Notes under the pieces: generated by a model | The model's input: the letters and a program-made list of their open reading frames with translations, nothing else | The model's database searches: none | Told to the model about the DNA's origin: nothing | From: Paramarasmius palmivorus | Taxonomy: Eukaryota; Basidiomycota; Agaricomycetes; Agaricales; Marasmiaceae | Reading direction: 5' to 3' | DNA length: 64,000 nt | Assembly: GCA_037176845.1 (NCBI GenBank) | Contig: JAYKXP010000070.1 | Location: forward strand, 124,001-188,000 | Part shown: positions 49,776 through 60,894 of the stretch, in pieces | How the letters are laid out: the number at the start of each line of letters is the position of its first letter | Position numbering within the stretch: position 1 is the stretch's first letter | Translations under genes and position numbers: made by a program

Positions 49776-50029
49776 CCATGTATACACCAACCATTCCTCG
49801 TCTCACTTCGTTAAGCAGTCATGGTCTATGTACAAACTATCACCCCAAGAGCGCAGAACGTATCACACTGTTTTAGCTTTCGTAGCGCACATATTTTCAC
49901 CCAAGTATCTAGGTACAATCGCTGTCCTCTTGCTTTCTTGCTGTCTGTAATTTATACTCGATGCTCTTGATTGAACGATTTGGCTGGTCCGAGTCGGTCT
50001 AAACGAGCTCAAAGCGGATATCGGTGACA

Positions 50030-50480
50030 CCGCTCCGGCGAGGTGCAGCAAGCTCAACAGCTTCTGTTGCCGAAAAGGGGAGAAAACGAAAAGAACAAAG
50101 CGTCTCCAATGTACATCCAAGGTCGCCAGTTTCCCACTGAGAGTTAGTACTAGTCAGTGGCCAAAAGACAATTCTCCCGCTTTGGTCACGTATATACGGC
50201 GATCACTCAGGGTCACAACGGGCTTGGCTAGTTCACTGCACTGTTACACATGGTTATTTGGTAGGTCTTCGACACGAACAACTACAGAGAGCTACAGGCT
50301 GTAATCCAGGGAGACATTTATATGTATGTGGTTAGTTCGAAGGAAAAAAGGTGTATAATGGGTCCGTGACTTCGTGCTGTAAAATGGCTGTGAAAACAGG
50401 TGCGAACTTCGAAAGCAAAATGCAGAGCAACTAGACATTAACAGAAGGTCCATGATTAGGCTCTCACAGAGAGCATCCAT
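50030..50480. repeat. Direct repeat, copy 2
   Basis: Second copy of the sequence at 45020-45610, same orientation, just beyond the end of ZF9. Confidence 0.7.
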
Positions 50481-50587
50481 CCAAGCGGTGCATTATCATC
50501 ATAAGAGCATATCGTAACCATCATTAAAGAAACCTATACCATAACTGTATCATCGAGTTGAGAGCGGATTGGGAAGAACGTCATCGG

Positions 50588-51877
50588 CTAGGTCCTGGGG
50601 GCTGTCCTAGCTTTCCTGCACCCCACAGCAGTCTTCATGTGACGGTCGAGGACGTGTTTAGTCGTGTAATATTTGTGGCAATGAGGGCATTCAAAGGGCT
50701 TAATTCCCCGATGAGCGTTAATGTGATCTGTAGCCGTAAATAAGTATCCGAATTCCAGAAAACTGATTGAAAGAAAAGACATACTGGTCAAATTGTGCCT
50801 GGCAGTGAAGTCCTGAGAGCAAATGGAACATTTGAATTCCCCTTCACCAGGATCTTTGCGCCGTTTCCTGCTAGCCTTCAATACGTCATCGGACGCAATG
50901 GTCCTACGCTGAACGCTGCCCGTATCACCGGTTGCAAACTCGAATCCCGGGCCAAGTACACCACCATCCTCCAACTCTATCTGGGTCATGCCACCGTCAG
51001 CAGATGCCTCGAATGAGGAACCAGCGAACAAAAGGGACTCCAAAAAGGAGTTGACTTCTGAACCCTTTACTGGAGACGTAGCCTGGGCATCATATACAGA
51101 GGTACCACCGTGCAACCCTAATGCACCCGGCGAACTGAAGACCGAATAACTGTAGCCAGCGCTAGCGTCATCCCGGTGTCGATGATTAACACTTAAGGAA
51201 CGAGGCCGACGTTTAAGAGGAGGAGGCGCAAGTCCTCTACCACGACCTAGATGGGGTTCCACGCGCAAAGCGGATGGATCGACTGTATCCTCATAGACTG
51301 TGTTACGGAAGAGCGTTGGATTCGGTGCTAAGTCATCAGGTTTGTCGAGACGGAGGAAGTTTGGAGGAACAGTGCCTGGCACGGATGGAGTAACCGGAGT
51401 CGGAAGCCACGAAAACTGGGTTGATGCAGAGGTGATACCCCCGGTGGAGGAGGAGTAAGGAGATGAGCACGCGGGTAGATTTGTTTGAATCTGTGGCGGC
51501 TTGATTCTATCCATCATCTCGAAGCCGGTACCGGGCGCCGGTGACTCGAATGATGTCGATGTGAAGTGTAGGTCCTCCGTAGTCAAGCCTAGGCTCGAGA
51601 TGCCTGGAGTCAGAGTGGTGGGGGATGGGGACGGGACTGGAGGAGATTGGTGCGAGGTGAGGAAGTAGTTGTCGATATCGGTCGGGAACGTGGGCATGTG
51701 ACCAAGCTCATATTCCAGTCCATCTGGCACACCATTGTATAGGTCATCCCGAATCACTTTACTATGATTGTATTGTGAGATGATAATCGAAAGAAGTACA
51801 AAGGGTGCCACATACGCGTCGCCATCGGGGTCGGTCACGACGAAACTAGCCGTTCGCCGGTGTGTTTGCCCGTCCAT
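50588..51877 (-). CDS. ZF9: C2H2/C2HC-type two-finger protein
   Basis: Predicted 392 aa. Exons: 51877-51816, 51761-50785, 50727-50588. Both introns (54 and 57 nt) are multiples of three without stops, so the frame also reads through unspliced. I take them as introns because of GTATGT donors, and because the second is at the fixed family position inside finger 1. Finger 1 is C332-x2-C335-x12-H348-x3-H352; finger 2 is C360-x2-C363-x12-H376-x6-C383, with a longer His-Cys gap than the relatives. The pre-finger motif is TIASDDVLKASRKRRKD. The rest is Ser/Thr/Pro-rich with a basic patch (LKRRPRSLSVNHRHR). Inferred nuclear regulator. Confidence 0.83.
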   Translation of the reverse strand: MDGQTHRRTASFVVTDPDGDAYVAPFVLLSIIISQYNHSKVIRDDLYNGVPDGLEYELGHMPTFPTDIDNYFLTSHQSPPVPSPSPTTLTPGISSLGLTTEDLHFTSTSFESPAPGTGFEMMDRIKPPQIQTNLPACSSPYSSSTGGITSASTQFSWLPTPVTPSVPGTVPPNFLRLDKPDDLAPNPTLFRNTVYEDTVDPSALRVEPHLGRGRGLAPPPLKRRPRSLSVNHRHRDDASAGYSYSVFSSPGALGLHGGTSVYDAQATSPVKGSEVNSFLESLLFAGSSFEASADGGMTQIELEDGGVLGPGFEFATGDTGSVQRRTIASDDVLKASRKRRKDPGEGEFKCSICSQDFTARHNLTSMSFLSISFLEFGYLFTATDHINAHRGIKPFECPHCHKYYTTKHVLDRHMKTAVGCRKARTAPRT

Positions 51878-53971
51878 GGTGAGAGGGAGATGAAAAGAAG
51901 GGGGAAAGAACGAAAGGTATGATGCGGAATAGGGATGTACAAAGGAAACGGAGTCGACCTAATAGAAGTGTGGAATGGTGGTAGGAGAGAGGGAGGTATC
52001 TTCAATGCCTTTTTAAAGAGATCAATCCAGGTCACGCCAATGCTGTATGCTGTAGCCAAAACCAGATATAGGTCACGAGAAACGAACTCGGGAACTTGAC
52101 CTCGGAGGCTTGAGCGCATTGAATCAAGAACACAGAAGGTTCTGGGGACATTGCAGCGGTTGAGTTGTTCTCCGATCGCCGAGCCTACAACAAATAAGTC
52201 AAGAATCAAAGTCTAAGCGGCGGCGCTTACTGAATCGTTCGAACTTCGAGCTCTTCCACGGAGCGCTCAAGGGTTTTGTGCCAAATCGGTTGCCATAGGC
52301 GACCTTTTGCCGCAAAGACATGCGATAGTCTGCCTTATGAGAAGAAATCGGGCATCGTTGACAGAAACAGCGCAACAATTTGGACATCGCCTAAAAGCCA
52401 GAAGATGGGTCATATGTAAACACGATACAGCAAACTCAAATGCGATATCGAATGTGTGAATTTGCGAGCCAGGACTTGGGGAAAGGATGTTTTCGTAATG
52501 GCATCTCTTTCAAGAGGATTGTTGTATATTTTTTTACGGCGAGGCGTCGCCTCAGTTGGGGCCAAAGCCGAAAATTGATACGTCTGATCGAGGTGATGCG
52601 CAGTCTTGAAGAGCAGTCGAAATCTGCGAGCCTGAACGACCTACGTTTCAGTAAAGCTTTATTGATGAAAAGAGACTCACGATGACTAGGACGAAGCATC
52701 TTGTCCTGAAACACGACTACCAGGCGAATTTTCTCAGAACTCCTCGTGTCCTTCCGAATGGGCCATCTCTCAAGAAGGATTTGTGGCAATAAGCTTTGAT
52801 GCGCTAGGCCCTAAGGAGACGTGGATGATGTTCATGAAAAAGGAGTTTTTTAAGGCTTTCTCCTTGACAGTGACATGCCATTGACGGACGTGACATGCCA
52901 GTGCCACGTCGCGCCGGCAGGATTTCAAGATGCACAGCTAACGGCGCTAGCGGTCCGAAAACACATGCTGGGCACGAGGCGCTCAGAGGCCGTGTTTTTC
53001 CTGTGTCTCATTTTCCGGCGGACGTTCCAAGGTCATCATGCGCTCAGTCAAAAAAGGTATCTCATTGTCCCTGTGAGTGTCTTTGGCCCTTCAAACTCCT
53101 CTACGGACCCTCACAACTTCGCCGACGTCAGTACATGTGGTTCAATCCTAGGCTGCTGTACAAACAGCTGTTGAGGTGCAAAAAATATCCAGAAAAGGCT
53201 AAATACCTCTGAATTCGGCCGTCGACACTTGGCAACTGGGCCCGACTGCTAAGTCTTATCTTCATTTTACAACTACTAGTTCCCGACCGCCGCTCAATTG
53301 AAAGTTCATTTTACCGTGAAGTTTTGAATACTTTTAATCTCGACATATTGGGCAACTAACGGGCATCGGAGTCCCTCTACATCCTGACGAGTTCCGATCA
53401 GTACATCTATCATACATTTTAAATGGTCCACCTATCTCGCCCACCCTGAACGGAATAGTGGACGAGGTATATGTAAGGTGTTGGCACCTCATTGGGCCTT
53501 TGTAGCCTCAAGACCTCGACCTCGAAACTACATCGCGGGTAGTCAACGTCTATGGCATTCGCCCCTCAAACCTTAAAAATAACGACAGGCGTCTTGGACA
53601 TATCTTCTCTTTCTCACTCTAGTCAATCAAGACTGCGTGTAGACCAGAATTTGACCAGGATGATACGATTACAAGTCGATTCGACCTCATGTATGTATAC
53701 AAGACCAGGAACTAGGAACCAGGAGAGGTAAGGTAGGCATGTGGAGTAAGGGTATCGCGGGGTATCTTAAAATGCAGGCTAAGTATACAGAAAAGGATAT
53801 ATGAGGGAGACACGTATCACCCTGGCGGTCTAGACAATACATAGTACGTGGAGCGGAGTGGTCATAAAGACGAGATAAAGCGTGTAAGCAAAAAGGGCAA
53901 CGAAAGCAAGGGCACGAAAGCTAAAACAAAGCGAAGAATATGAAGAAATAACCGATATTTTAGCCGGGACT
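51878..53971. other. No supported gene
   Basis: About 2.1 kb upstream of ZF9. Basic minus-strand frames at 52199-52387 and 52436-52789 have no recognisable domain. An imperfect direct repeat of GTGACATGCCA (twice, 22 bp apart) is at about 52869-52901. Confidence 0.4.
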
Positions 53972-55149
53972 CTAGACATGATGACGGTAGAAGGTGTTTG
54001 GCGGGACCAGGTTTGCATGCGGACTCGTCATCTTCTTGGACTTGGGACAAGAATGGGAGTGTCTGTTCGCGACATGAGGCGTCCCGAACCTTTTCGGACA
54101 CTCGGGCGCATTCTTGCACGGGTAAGGCTTCTCGCCTTTGTGCGAATTGATGTGATCTAGAGGACACTATCAATTGGCTGGATAATGCGGAATATAATAT
54201 CGAGACTTACGGAGTAAGTTCTGTTGAGTTGTAAAGGAGGAAGAACAGCCTGCTTCTTCGCAGAAAAATTTAGCCTCCTTCTTTCGACGGCTCGCGCTTG
54301 CATCTTGTATCGCCTTGGACCCAACCTTGGTCCGGTATTTCTTTGATTTGCCGAAACGCCCGTCATTGTCAGGTGATGATGCCTCAGGAACGTCAAGACT
54401 ATAGAGCGATGATGCCGGGCTATGCTCTCGAGAAGAAAAGCTCTGAGAACTCGTACTGTGGGGAGAGAAAAGCAATAAGGATCCGTCTGAAAAGGCTCCG
54501 TTGGGTGACGAGGATGAGGCATCGCTGAGGGACCGAGAACGGTAGTGGTGTGGTACGGGCATGGTCATCCTCATGTCCTCGGAATGAGCGCTCGCGTTAC
54601 TCGGGGAACGAGTCTTGACTCTTGGACTCCCATAGGGGCTGTGACGGCATGACACAGAACGATGCAGGGAACGACCTCTGCCTGCGAAAGGCACTGCAAG
54701 CAGGTCACTAGTATACCAGGGTGACATAGGTGAAGCAATGGGATCGGGTGAATGTAGCGAGCCACTGTCGCTCGACTCGTAGTCTGACTGCGACGAAGAG
54801 AGCTCAAGGTGATAAGGTGATTGTGGGGAAGTAGGCTGAGATTCGGTCTGAAGGCTTAGGGCACTCAAGCCGTCCGAGACGCTGAACTCGTAACCAGGGC
54901 TTTGCATAGCTTGGTTCATCGAGTAGGGGGAGACGGAGGTGTCGATGTTAGGAAGGGAAGGGAAGGAATTATCAAAAAGTCCATATTCCGTGAGGTACGG
55001 TGAGTTGGAGTCAATGCATGATTCAGTTGCGTTGAAAGGTTGACTATACGCGGAATAATGAGAACAGTGGCCTATGCGATACTAAAAGCGTACCTTTCTG
55101 TGTCTACTATTGAGATAGAGATAGTTGTGTTCTCATGGTGGTTGTTCAT
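53972..55149 (-). CDS. ZF10: C2H2/C2HC two-finger protein
   Basis: Predicted 357 aa. Exons: 55149-55094, 55043-54211, 54156-53972; frame kept. Starts MNNHHENTTISISIVDTES. A long Ser-rich central region (residues about 60-240) contains RGRSLHRSVS and HHYRSRSLSD, which look like phosphorylation-prone RS/SR segments. The pre-finger motif KVGSKAIQDASASRRKKE is the most divergent of the family. Finger 1 is C280-x4-C285-x12-H298-x3-H302; finger 2 C310-x5-C316-x12-H329-x3-C333. The finger intron (54157-54210) is at the family position but splits a His codon (C|AT) instead of Asn. Inferred nuclear DNA-binding protein. Confidence 0.83.
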
Positions 55150-58100
55150 CGGTAACTCGTGGGTGATTTTGCTATCGGATGGGGGCGATGGCTGGTATCA
55201 AATCTGGTTGACGCGTTCCTATTTAACCCAGTCCTACAGACGTGACGTGAGGAATAGCTCCAGCGGAAGAAGCGCGGGCAAAGCACGCATAGCCAAAGCT
55301 ATGCTATGAGCACTGCCAGGGGCTGATAAACACGGGGTGATGAGTCGAAATGGGCGTCTACAAAAGCGCCTGTACCTCCTTGCATTAAACACCCCAGATT
55401 TCTGAGGTCATTGTCCCGATAAGACAATGACTTCCTTCGCAGAGATATCCGCTTGAGACTCACCAGAGAAGAGATCTGACCGTATAAACACAGTTCTACG
55501 GTGTTGAAGCTCCTTTGCATCCATCCTTGAAGGTTTAGCACCTTGCGATGTGGAAATATGGGTGGTTCAACAGAAAACCACAAGGGTGATCAAGATAAAA
55601 GGATCCTAAAATCTTTCATCAGAAATCAAAAGACATTTCCTAGAACACCAGCTGACCCGCGCCCGCGTTAGACGCTGAGAAAAAACGTGGTCCCACTGTC
55701 ACTTTCCATCTGGTAGTGTCTGCATCGCCCCCGACGTTATGACCATTGGCTATGTCGTCCTTCTGCTTGGAAAAGGGGGCGTATACCATCCTGCTACAAC
55801 GTGAATGGACGAAAGAGGAATGTGAGCTTTTAGAAGATCATGAAACTGCCTTGTGGCGGCTGTTGAATAGGATGCACAACATAGACGGAATGCTGTCGCA
55901 TGTGCTGTTGGAAGCTGTAGAGAAGGGTATAGAGAAGGGTGTAAAGCAGGGTGTAAAAGATGTGTCAAGTAGCTGTGGATGTTCTAGCCATCGACGGACA
56001 GCCCCGCGGTCACTGACAACGACGACAAGAGTGGCATCTCGGCAAATTGACTGGTCATGGGTCCAACCAGCGCTAAAGTTTAGCTGAGATACGGCTCATA
56101 TCCCCGAAGTGCAAAGAGCTGCCAGGCCAGGATGACGATGAGATAACGCACATGCACCATTCCGCCTGTCAATGTACCGCCTCGCGAGTTCAAAGACAGG
56201 ATAGACGCAGATAAGAGGCGGGAATTAACATCGAACCGAAATTCCAAGCCTATTATCATTTTCGCCGTCGAGAGGTCGGGAATATTGTTGCAAGCGGTGT
56301 ATAGCGAGGTAGCAAATTCGATATCTTAGCTCCGCCCGGAAAGCGGCCAGTTCATTCCATCTAGTGGTTATCAATAAGTAGTGAAAGGAGACTGAAGAAA
56401 AGAACTGATACTCACCTTTCGGCACTTTGCTACTTCATTTTCTTAACACCAGCTTCCGTACTCTGGGAACAATTCTTTCTACTACTGCGTCCGAGTCCTG
56501 ACGATCGCCTCACACCCGCTTCACGTTGATACCGTTCCGAATCTGGATTGAATTCAACGCCTTGATTCATTAACAAAATGGCAAGTAAAAGTGACTGGAA
56601 TGTGTACCTGATAAAATTCCACCGATACCTATTGCATCAGTTCCTTTACAAGAAGCTTTCATGTTGCAATTGGAATCAATCAGTCGACGGTAGAGTAGCA
56701 CATTGCCCGACCCTGCCACTGTGAGATGGTGAAAGAATAACAGGTGTACTCGTTGAGGCAGCATTCATGTCCATTTGTCCAACCCAAGACTATGCCTATT
56801 TTCAGAATCATCATAGCTTCGAAAAGCTTATATGAGGGTCAGACGCACCATTCGCGGCCTCTACATTTCCGACCAAGAGCTCCAATGTTCTCCGGATGCT
56901 TTAGCAGCCCCCACGGTATTGGGGGTTTCAATGATTCAACAATATCGTGGCACTCCGCCGATTGTTATCCCCGTACTGCAACTGAATGTTAACCCCATTT
57001 CCCGCCAAAGCTGACCCCCTAAACACATATATAGAACACCACATCAGCATCGTCGCGAATCTGCATATTGGCCACGAACCTGAGGCTCGCTTATACCGGT
57101 TTAAGCTGATGATCTATTGCCTTGTTCCTTTTTTGAGAGTCGTCCTTGAGACGATTTTGGTAATGTCGAGAGGTAGGCCTGGGTCGTGGACGATGATGCG
57201 ACACCGTCACCGCCTGAGAGTAGGCGGTGATATGTCAGATACCGGGAAGCGAGAAAGAGACATTAGTGGGTTGAGATGACAATTTCTACCCCCATGCTTG
57301 CGACCTAATCCTGGTCGTAAACCGATGATCAGCTTGGCATTCTACCACGGTAAGAATGGAAGATGATCATGCCTGGTTGACATGAGTGTGAACCCGTAAA
57401 TGCCCAGCAACTGAATGCCCTGATTCCACAATCCCTTTAACTGACGTCCCCGCCACCACCTCTCATCCACAAACCCGAGGGTCGACACTATTCTCGATAC
57501 CTCCAATACCGACGGTGAAAAGGGTTCCCATTGAAAAACTTGCCATCTAGATACACCCAAAATCGTGACGATCCAGCATTTCTCATCCCAAACACAGACT
57601 CTTCGCCGATCTCGCCGATACCAATGTCAAACAGCTTCGCCACTGAAATGCATCTAGTCTCTGCTTCCCAATTACTTCCGATCTCAATCCCAAGCTGCCT
57701 GCCTGGAATAGGTTCGAGGTACATCACCGAGGTGCCCACCTAGCCTAGTCCTAGTAATAAGCCCTTTCGTAGATCCGTCGACTACTTCTTTGGCCTATCC
57801 TCGTGATAGTTTTTGGGGAAGGATTCGCATCCTCGTCTGTTTGGGCGAAGGGAGATGGGAAGTGGATCATGGAGAGCGGACTTTCAACCAAAGAGGTGAA
57901 AATGGCAGGTGCGGAGTTTAGGGCTTTTGCAATAATTGCACTATCTGTTTACGCGTCGTCATTGTTTATCATTGTCACGGGGCCCGTCTTCATTTTGATG
58001 ATTTTAGTAGCTTATTGGAATCTATCCAAGTCGAGGTTCTGGGCGCTGACAGTCATGGTCAGTGGCTTGTAGTCAGGTAAAAGCCTCAACCCACGTATAC

Positions 58101-59338
58101 AAGGCACTGTCATCCAAATAGCCGGCCGAGATGGAGTGAAAACTGGAAAGGAAAACCGCCAATATTGCTAGAAATTCGGTGGGCCTGCTGACGTGGAACG
58201 AGTGTTGCTACATAAGGGAAAGCGTCAGCGCATCGTTCGGCCGGAAAGGTGAAGGAGGCTCACGTCCTTTAGAGATCCCCCGTACATCGGGGTCATCAGA
58301 AGTTCTTCCTGTGGCGAAAACTGTGATCTTCTCGGTATTTGACCCTGCTTTTACTTCCAGCGACAAAGGGATAACGATGGCATTTGCGTTATGTGTAACA
58401 CAACGTTGACATGGTCCGTGCTGGCATTGGGCACTCGGTAGCACTATTCTGGTCCAGAACAAAACTCCGTTTTTTGTGTGTGGAAGTGGGGATCCCTGTC
58501 TTGAATGATTGACTGGGAAAGAGACGCAGAGAACGGGTCAGGTGTTGTAGGAAAACGGAATAGTTGCACTTTTTCAAAGCTTGAGCTACGCATTACCTCA
58601 ATGAGAAGCTCCATGGTGCTCACGTATTGGTAAGTTTTATATGTTTCATCTCCAGAAACATACGCTGGTCCTGTGTCTGGACTGGACTCGAAGAATGTTG
58701 TCTGGCTTCTATATTCATGAAACACATATGGATAACGAAAGTCGAGGAGATTCTTGACGACAACGGTGCTCGAGTGAGATCATTCATTCATAGAGAAATG
58801 GTGGCTGTATGGAAACCATCAGTTCAAGGAAGCTCTAAACTCGAAAAAATTACGCACTGCCGGAATAGAAGAACTCTCCAGGAGAACATCTTGCCTTTGA
58901 AAGGTGAAGTACTTCACCGAGTTCCTAAAGCAGCGGGAACTTGGAACTCCCGGGTCGTAACTTTGAAACCAAAAAGGGCCTTTGGCTTGTCAATCCGGTG
59001 ACCGAGATAAGGTATCCGTATCGAGACAAATTGTCTCTTTGAGGGGAGTACCAAGAGCGCACAGTCATCTCGAGGCTTTGAGCAGCGTGTATAAAGTGAA
59101 GAGCTGAGCAAGAGCTAAGCGAAATTCAGGCTGACCCAGACTTAGGCTAGGACGCATGTCGCGACCTCAGAGAGGCGAGGCTCGGAGTTCGAATTTTAGT
59201 CAGCGGCACACCGGCAAAGTCACCTGGGCTCCTCGTCAATTTCCTCTCGAGTCTCTACCACTCGACACCTTCTTTTGATGGATCCCCACCTCTAATATTG
59301 ACTCTGCATATCTCTAATCACTGTCAATATTTATATCT
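55150..59338. other. Mostly gene-free, weak candidate frames
   Basis: A plus-strand frame from the ATG at 55752 to 56087 (111 codons) has an acidic helical segment and a repeat-like EKGIEKGVKQGVKD, and could be a small protein. A hydrophobic frame at 57902-58072 (+) and frames at 58208-58725 (-) are less convincing. None has a known domain. Nothing else found in this 4.2 kb. Confidence 0.4.
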
Positions 59339-59605
59339 ATGTCTAATCCACACGCTCTTTCCGACCAATCCACCCACTTCGACACCAATTATCGCGCAAG
59401 ACAACGAATCAACTCCGAACCGTGGCTCGACGCGTTACTCCGAGAAAGAGCCAACGTACCCTCACTGCGACCGTTCCAATCGAAGCACGCGAAGGATCTA
59501 GTTGATGGAAGGGACGTCTTTCTCATGAGTATCAAGGGACAAGGGAAAACTCTCGTCATGATGATCCCTTTATTGCTGCTCAAGCACAACGCGACTGTGG
59601 CTTAG
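59339..59605 (+). pseudogene. RecQ/DEAD-like helicase N-terminal fragment
   Basis: An 88-codon frame starting MSNPHALSDQSTHFDTNY contains LRPFQSKHAKDLVDGRDVF followed by a Walker A-like SIKGQGKTLV and MIPLLLL, the Q-motif to motif I order of the RecQ-like helicases that are abundant in mushroom genomes. The frame stops 20 codons after motif I; no DEAD box or later motif follows. Either a truncated relic or the first exon of something I cannot trace; a relic is likelier. Confidence 0.55.
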
Positions 59606-60060
59606 TCTTGCTTTCGATGATAGTAGAGGAGCTTGAGAAGAGCAACGGGATGTTCTCGAGTATACCGACGCCATTGACAAAGTTCGCAATAGATTTGGGC
59701 CAGTCAAATGGCTTGACCTCTGAGGTGCTTGAGGAAATATCAATAGTATCAGACTTGATACCCCAGAAGAGGCCTTTCGCGAAATCTCGCTCCAACTTCA
59801 AGATTTCGTCGTGTTAACATGCACGCTGAGACCCTGTTGTTGTATCTCGGGCACGTGCAGGCGACGACTGCAGGGCAGGAGCGTAGAAAGGGATCCTGGG
59901 TCCTGGCCAGCTAATGTGGGGTGAGAATGTGTATGGTCAAGGTGTGGGCAGGGATTTCGGGTGCGGATATGGATTCTGAGGGGAGTTGTATGCATATTGA
60001 ACTCGCTGAAACTCGCTTGGATGTCCTGAGAGCAAGGTCAGACATAATAAGGAGAAAACA

Positions 60061-60775
60061 GGACTGAACACATACCTCGTACTTCAATTGCTTGGGTTGG
60101 GGTCTCAACTATAGGATCAGGTCTCCGTGACGCCAAGGGTGTCGCAGAAGCCTCAGATGTAGCCTCGTGCCTCTTATTTTGGGTGGGCGTCGTAGGTATG
60201 GAGCTCCGTGTTTCGGTGTTGCGAGCTGGCTGCGTTGATGAACTCGGGTTGGCTATGATGGGAATCTCGTCTTTGTCGGCTTCAGACATCACGCAGGTCG
60301 ATGGATATGATAAATATGTGATGTATTCAAGAGACGAGAGCAATACAGGGATGGATAATTGCGAGGAAGAGGTCGTTGAAGCGTCGATGCCGCTCGCGGG
60401 TTGGAAAGAGACGAGCTCGTTATTGCCGGGCTGCCGAATCAAACTCCGCACCTCGCCTCTCTGAGACCCCGAGTTGCGTCCAAGACTTTATTATCAGCGA
60501 ATACCTGCAGCGTCCGATAAGAAAGTCTTGTTTCAAGACTAACCCAGACTGAGGTCGCGGGAAAAAATCCTTGCCTTCTTCTCCTGGAAAACGATCATCA
60601 GTCGCACAGCAAGCTTTTCTTCAAGTTCAGAGTCACCTCGATTCATGATCCAGTCGGTAATGCAGCTCAGCTCGATACGGGTAAAATGCAATTCAAGAGA
60701 GTTCGGCCGGGAAGAGGAAGAAAAGGAAAAAGGGATAAAGGAATTCAGTGCACGTGGAAGAAGCAATGAATCCAA
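60061..60775 (-). CDS. Hypothetical protein, uncertain
   Basis: Two minus-strand frames, 60775-60539 (MDSLLLPRALNSFIPF...) and about 60451-60074 (Ser/Thr/Pro-rich, with MSEADKDEIPIIANP), could be exons of one gene divergent from the PRXL2 gene, with about 120 bp between starts. The second frame ends at a plausible donor (GTATGT, around 60073). I could not find a convincing join between the two, nor a domain. Low confidence. Confidence 0.3.
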
Positions 60776-60814
60776 GATGACAGCCTCACCAAATACATGC
60801 GACTAGCCCCAGTC

Positions 60815-60821
60815 TATATAA
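60815..60821 (+). promoter_or_regulatory. TATA box of the PRXL2 gene
   Basis: TATATAA lies about 75 nt before the ATG at 60895, followed by a pyrimidine-rich stretch (60840-60893). Confidence 0.45.
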
Positions 60822-60894
60822 CTAGGGTACATTCTACTCTTATCTTTCTACCACCACCATCTCCATCTAACCCCACTTTCCTTAATTTTCAGGT

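Noticed and set aside
59130..59215. GAGTTCGAATTT, resembling a tRNA T-loop
   Set aside because: The flanking bases do not form a T-stem, D-arm or acceptor stem.
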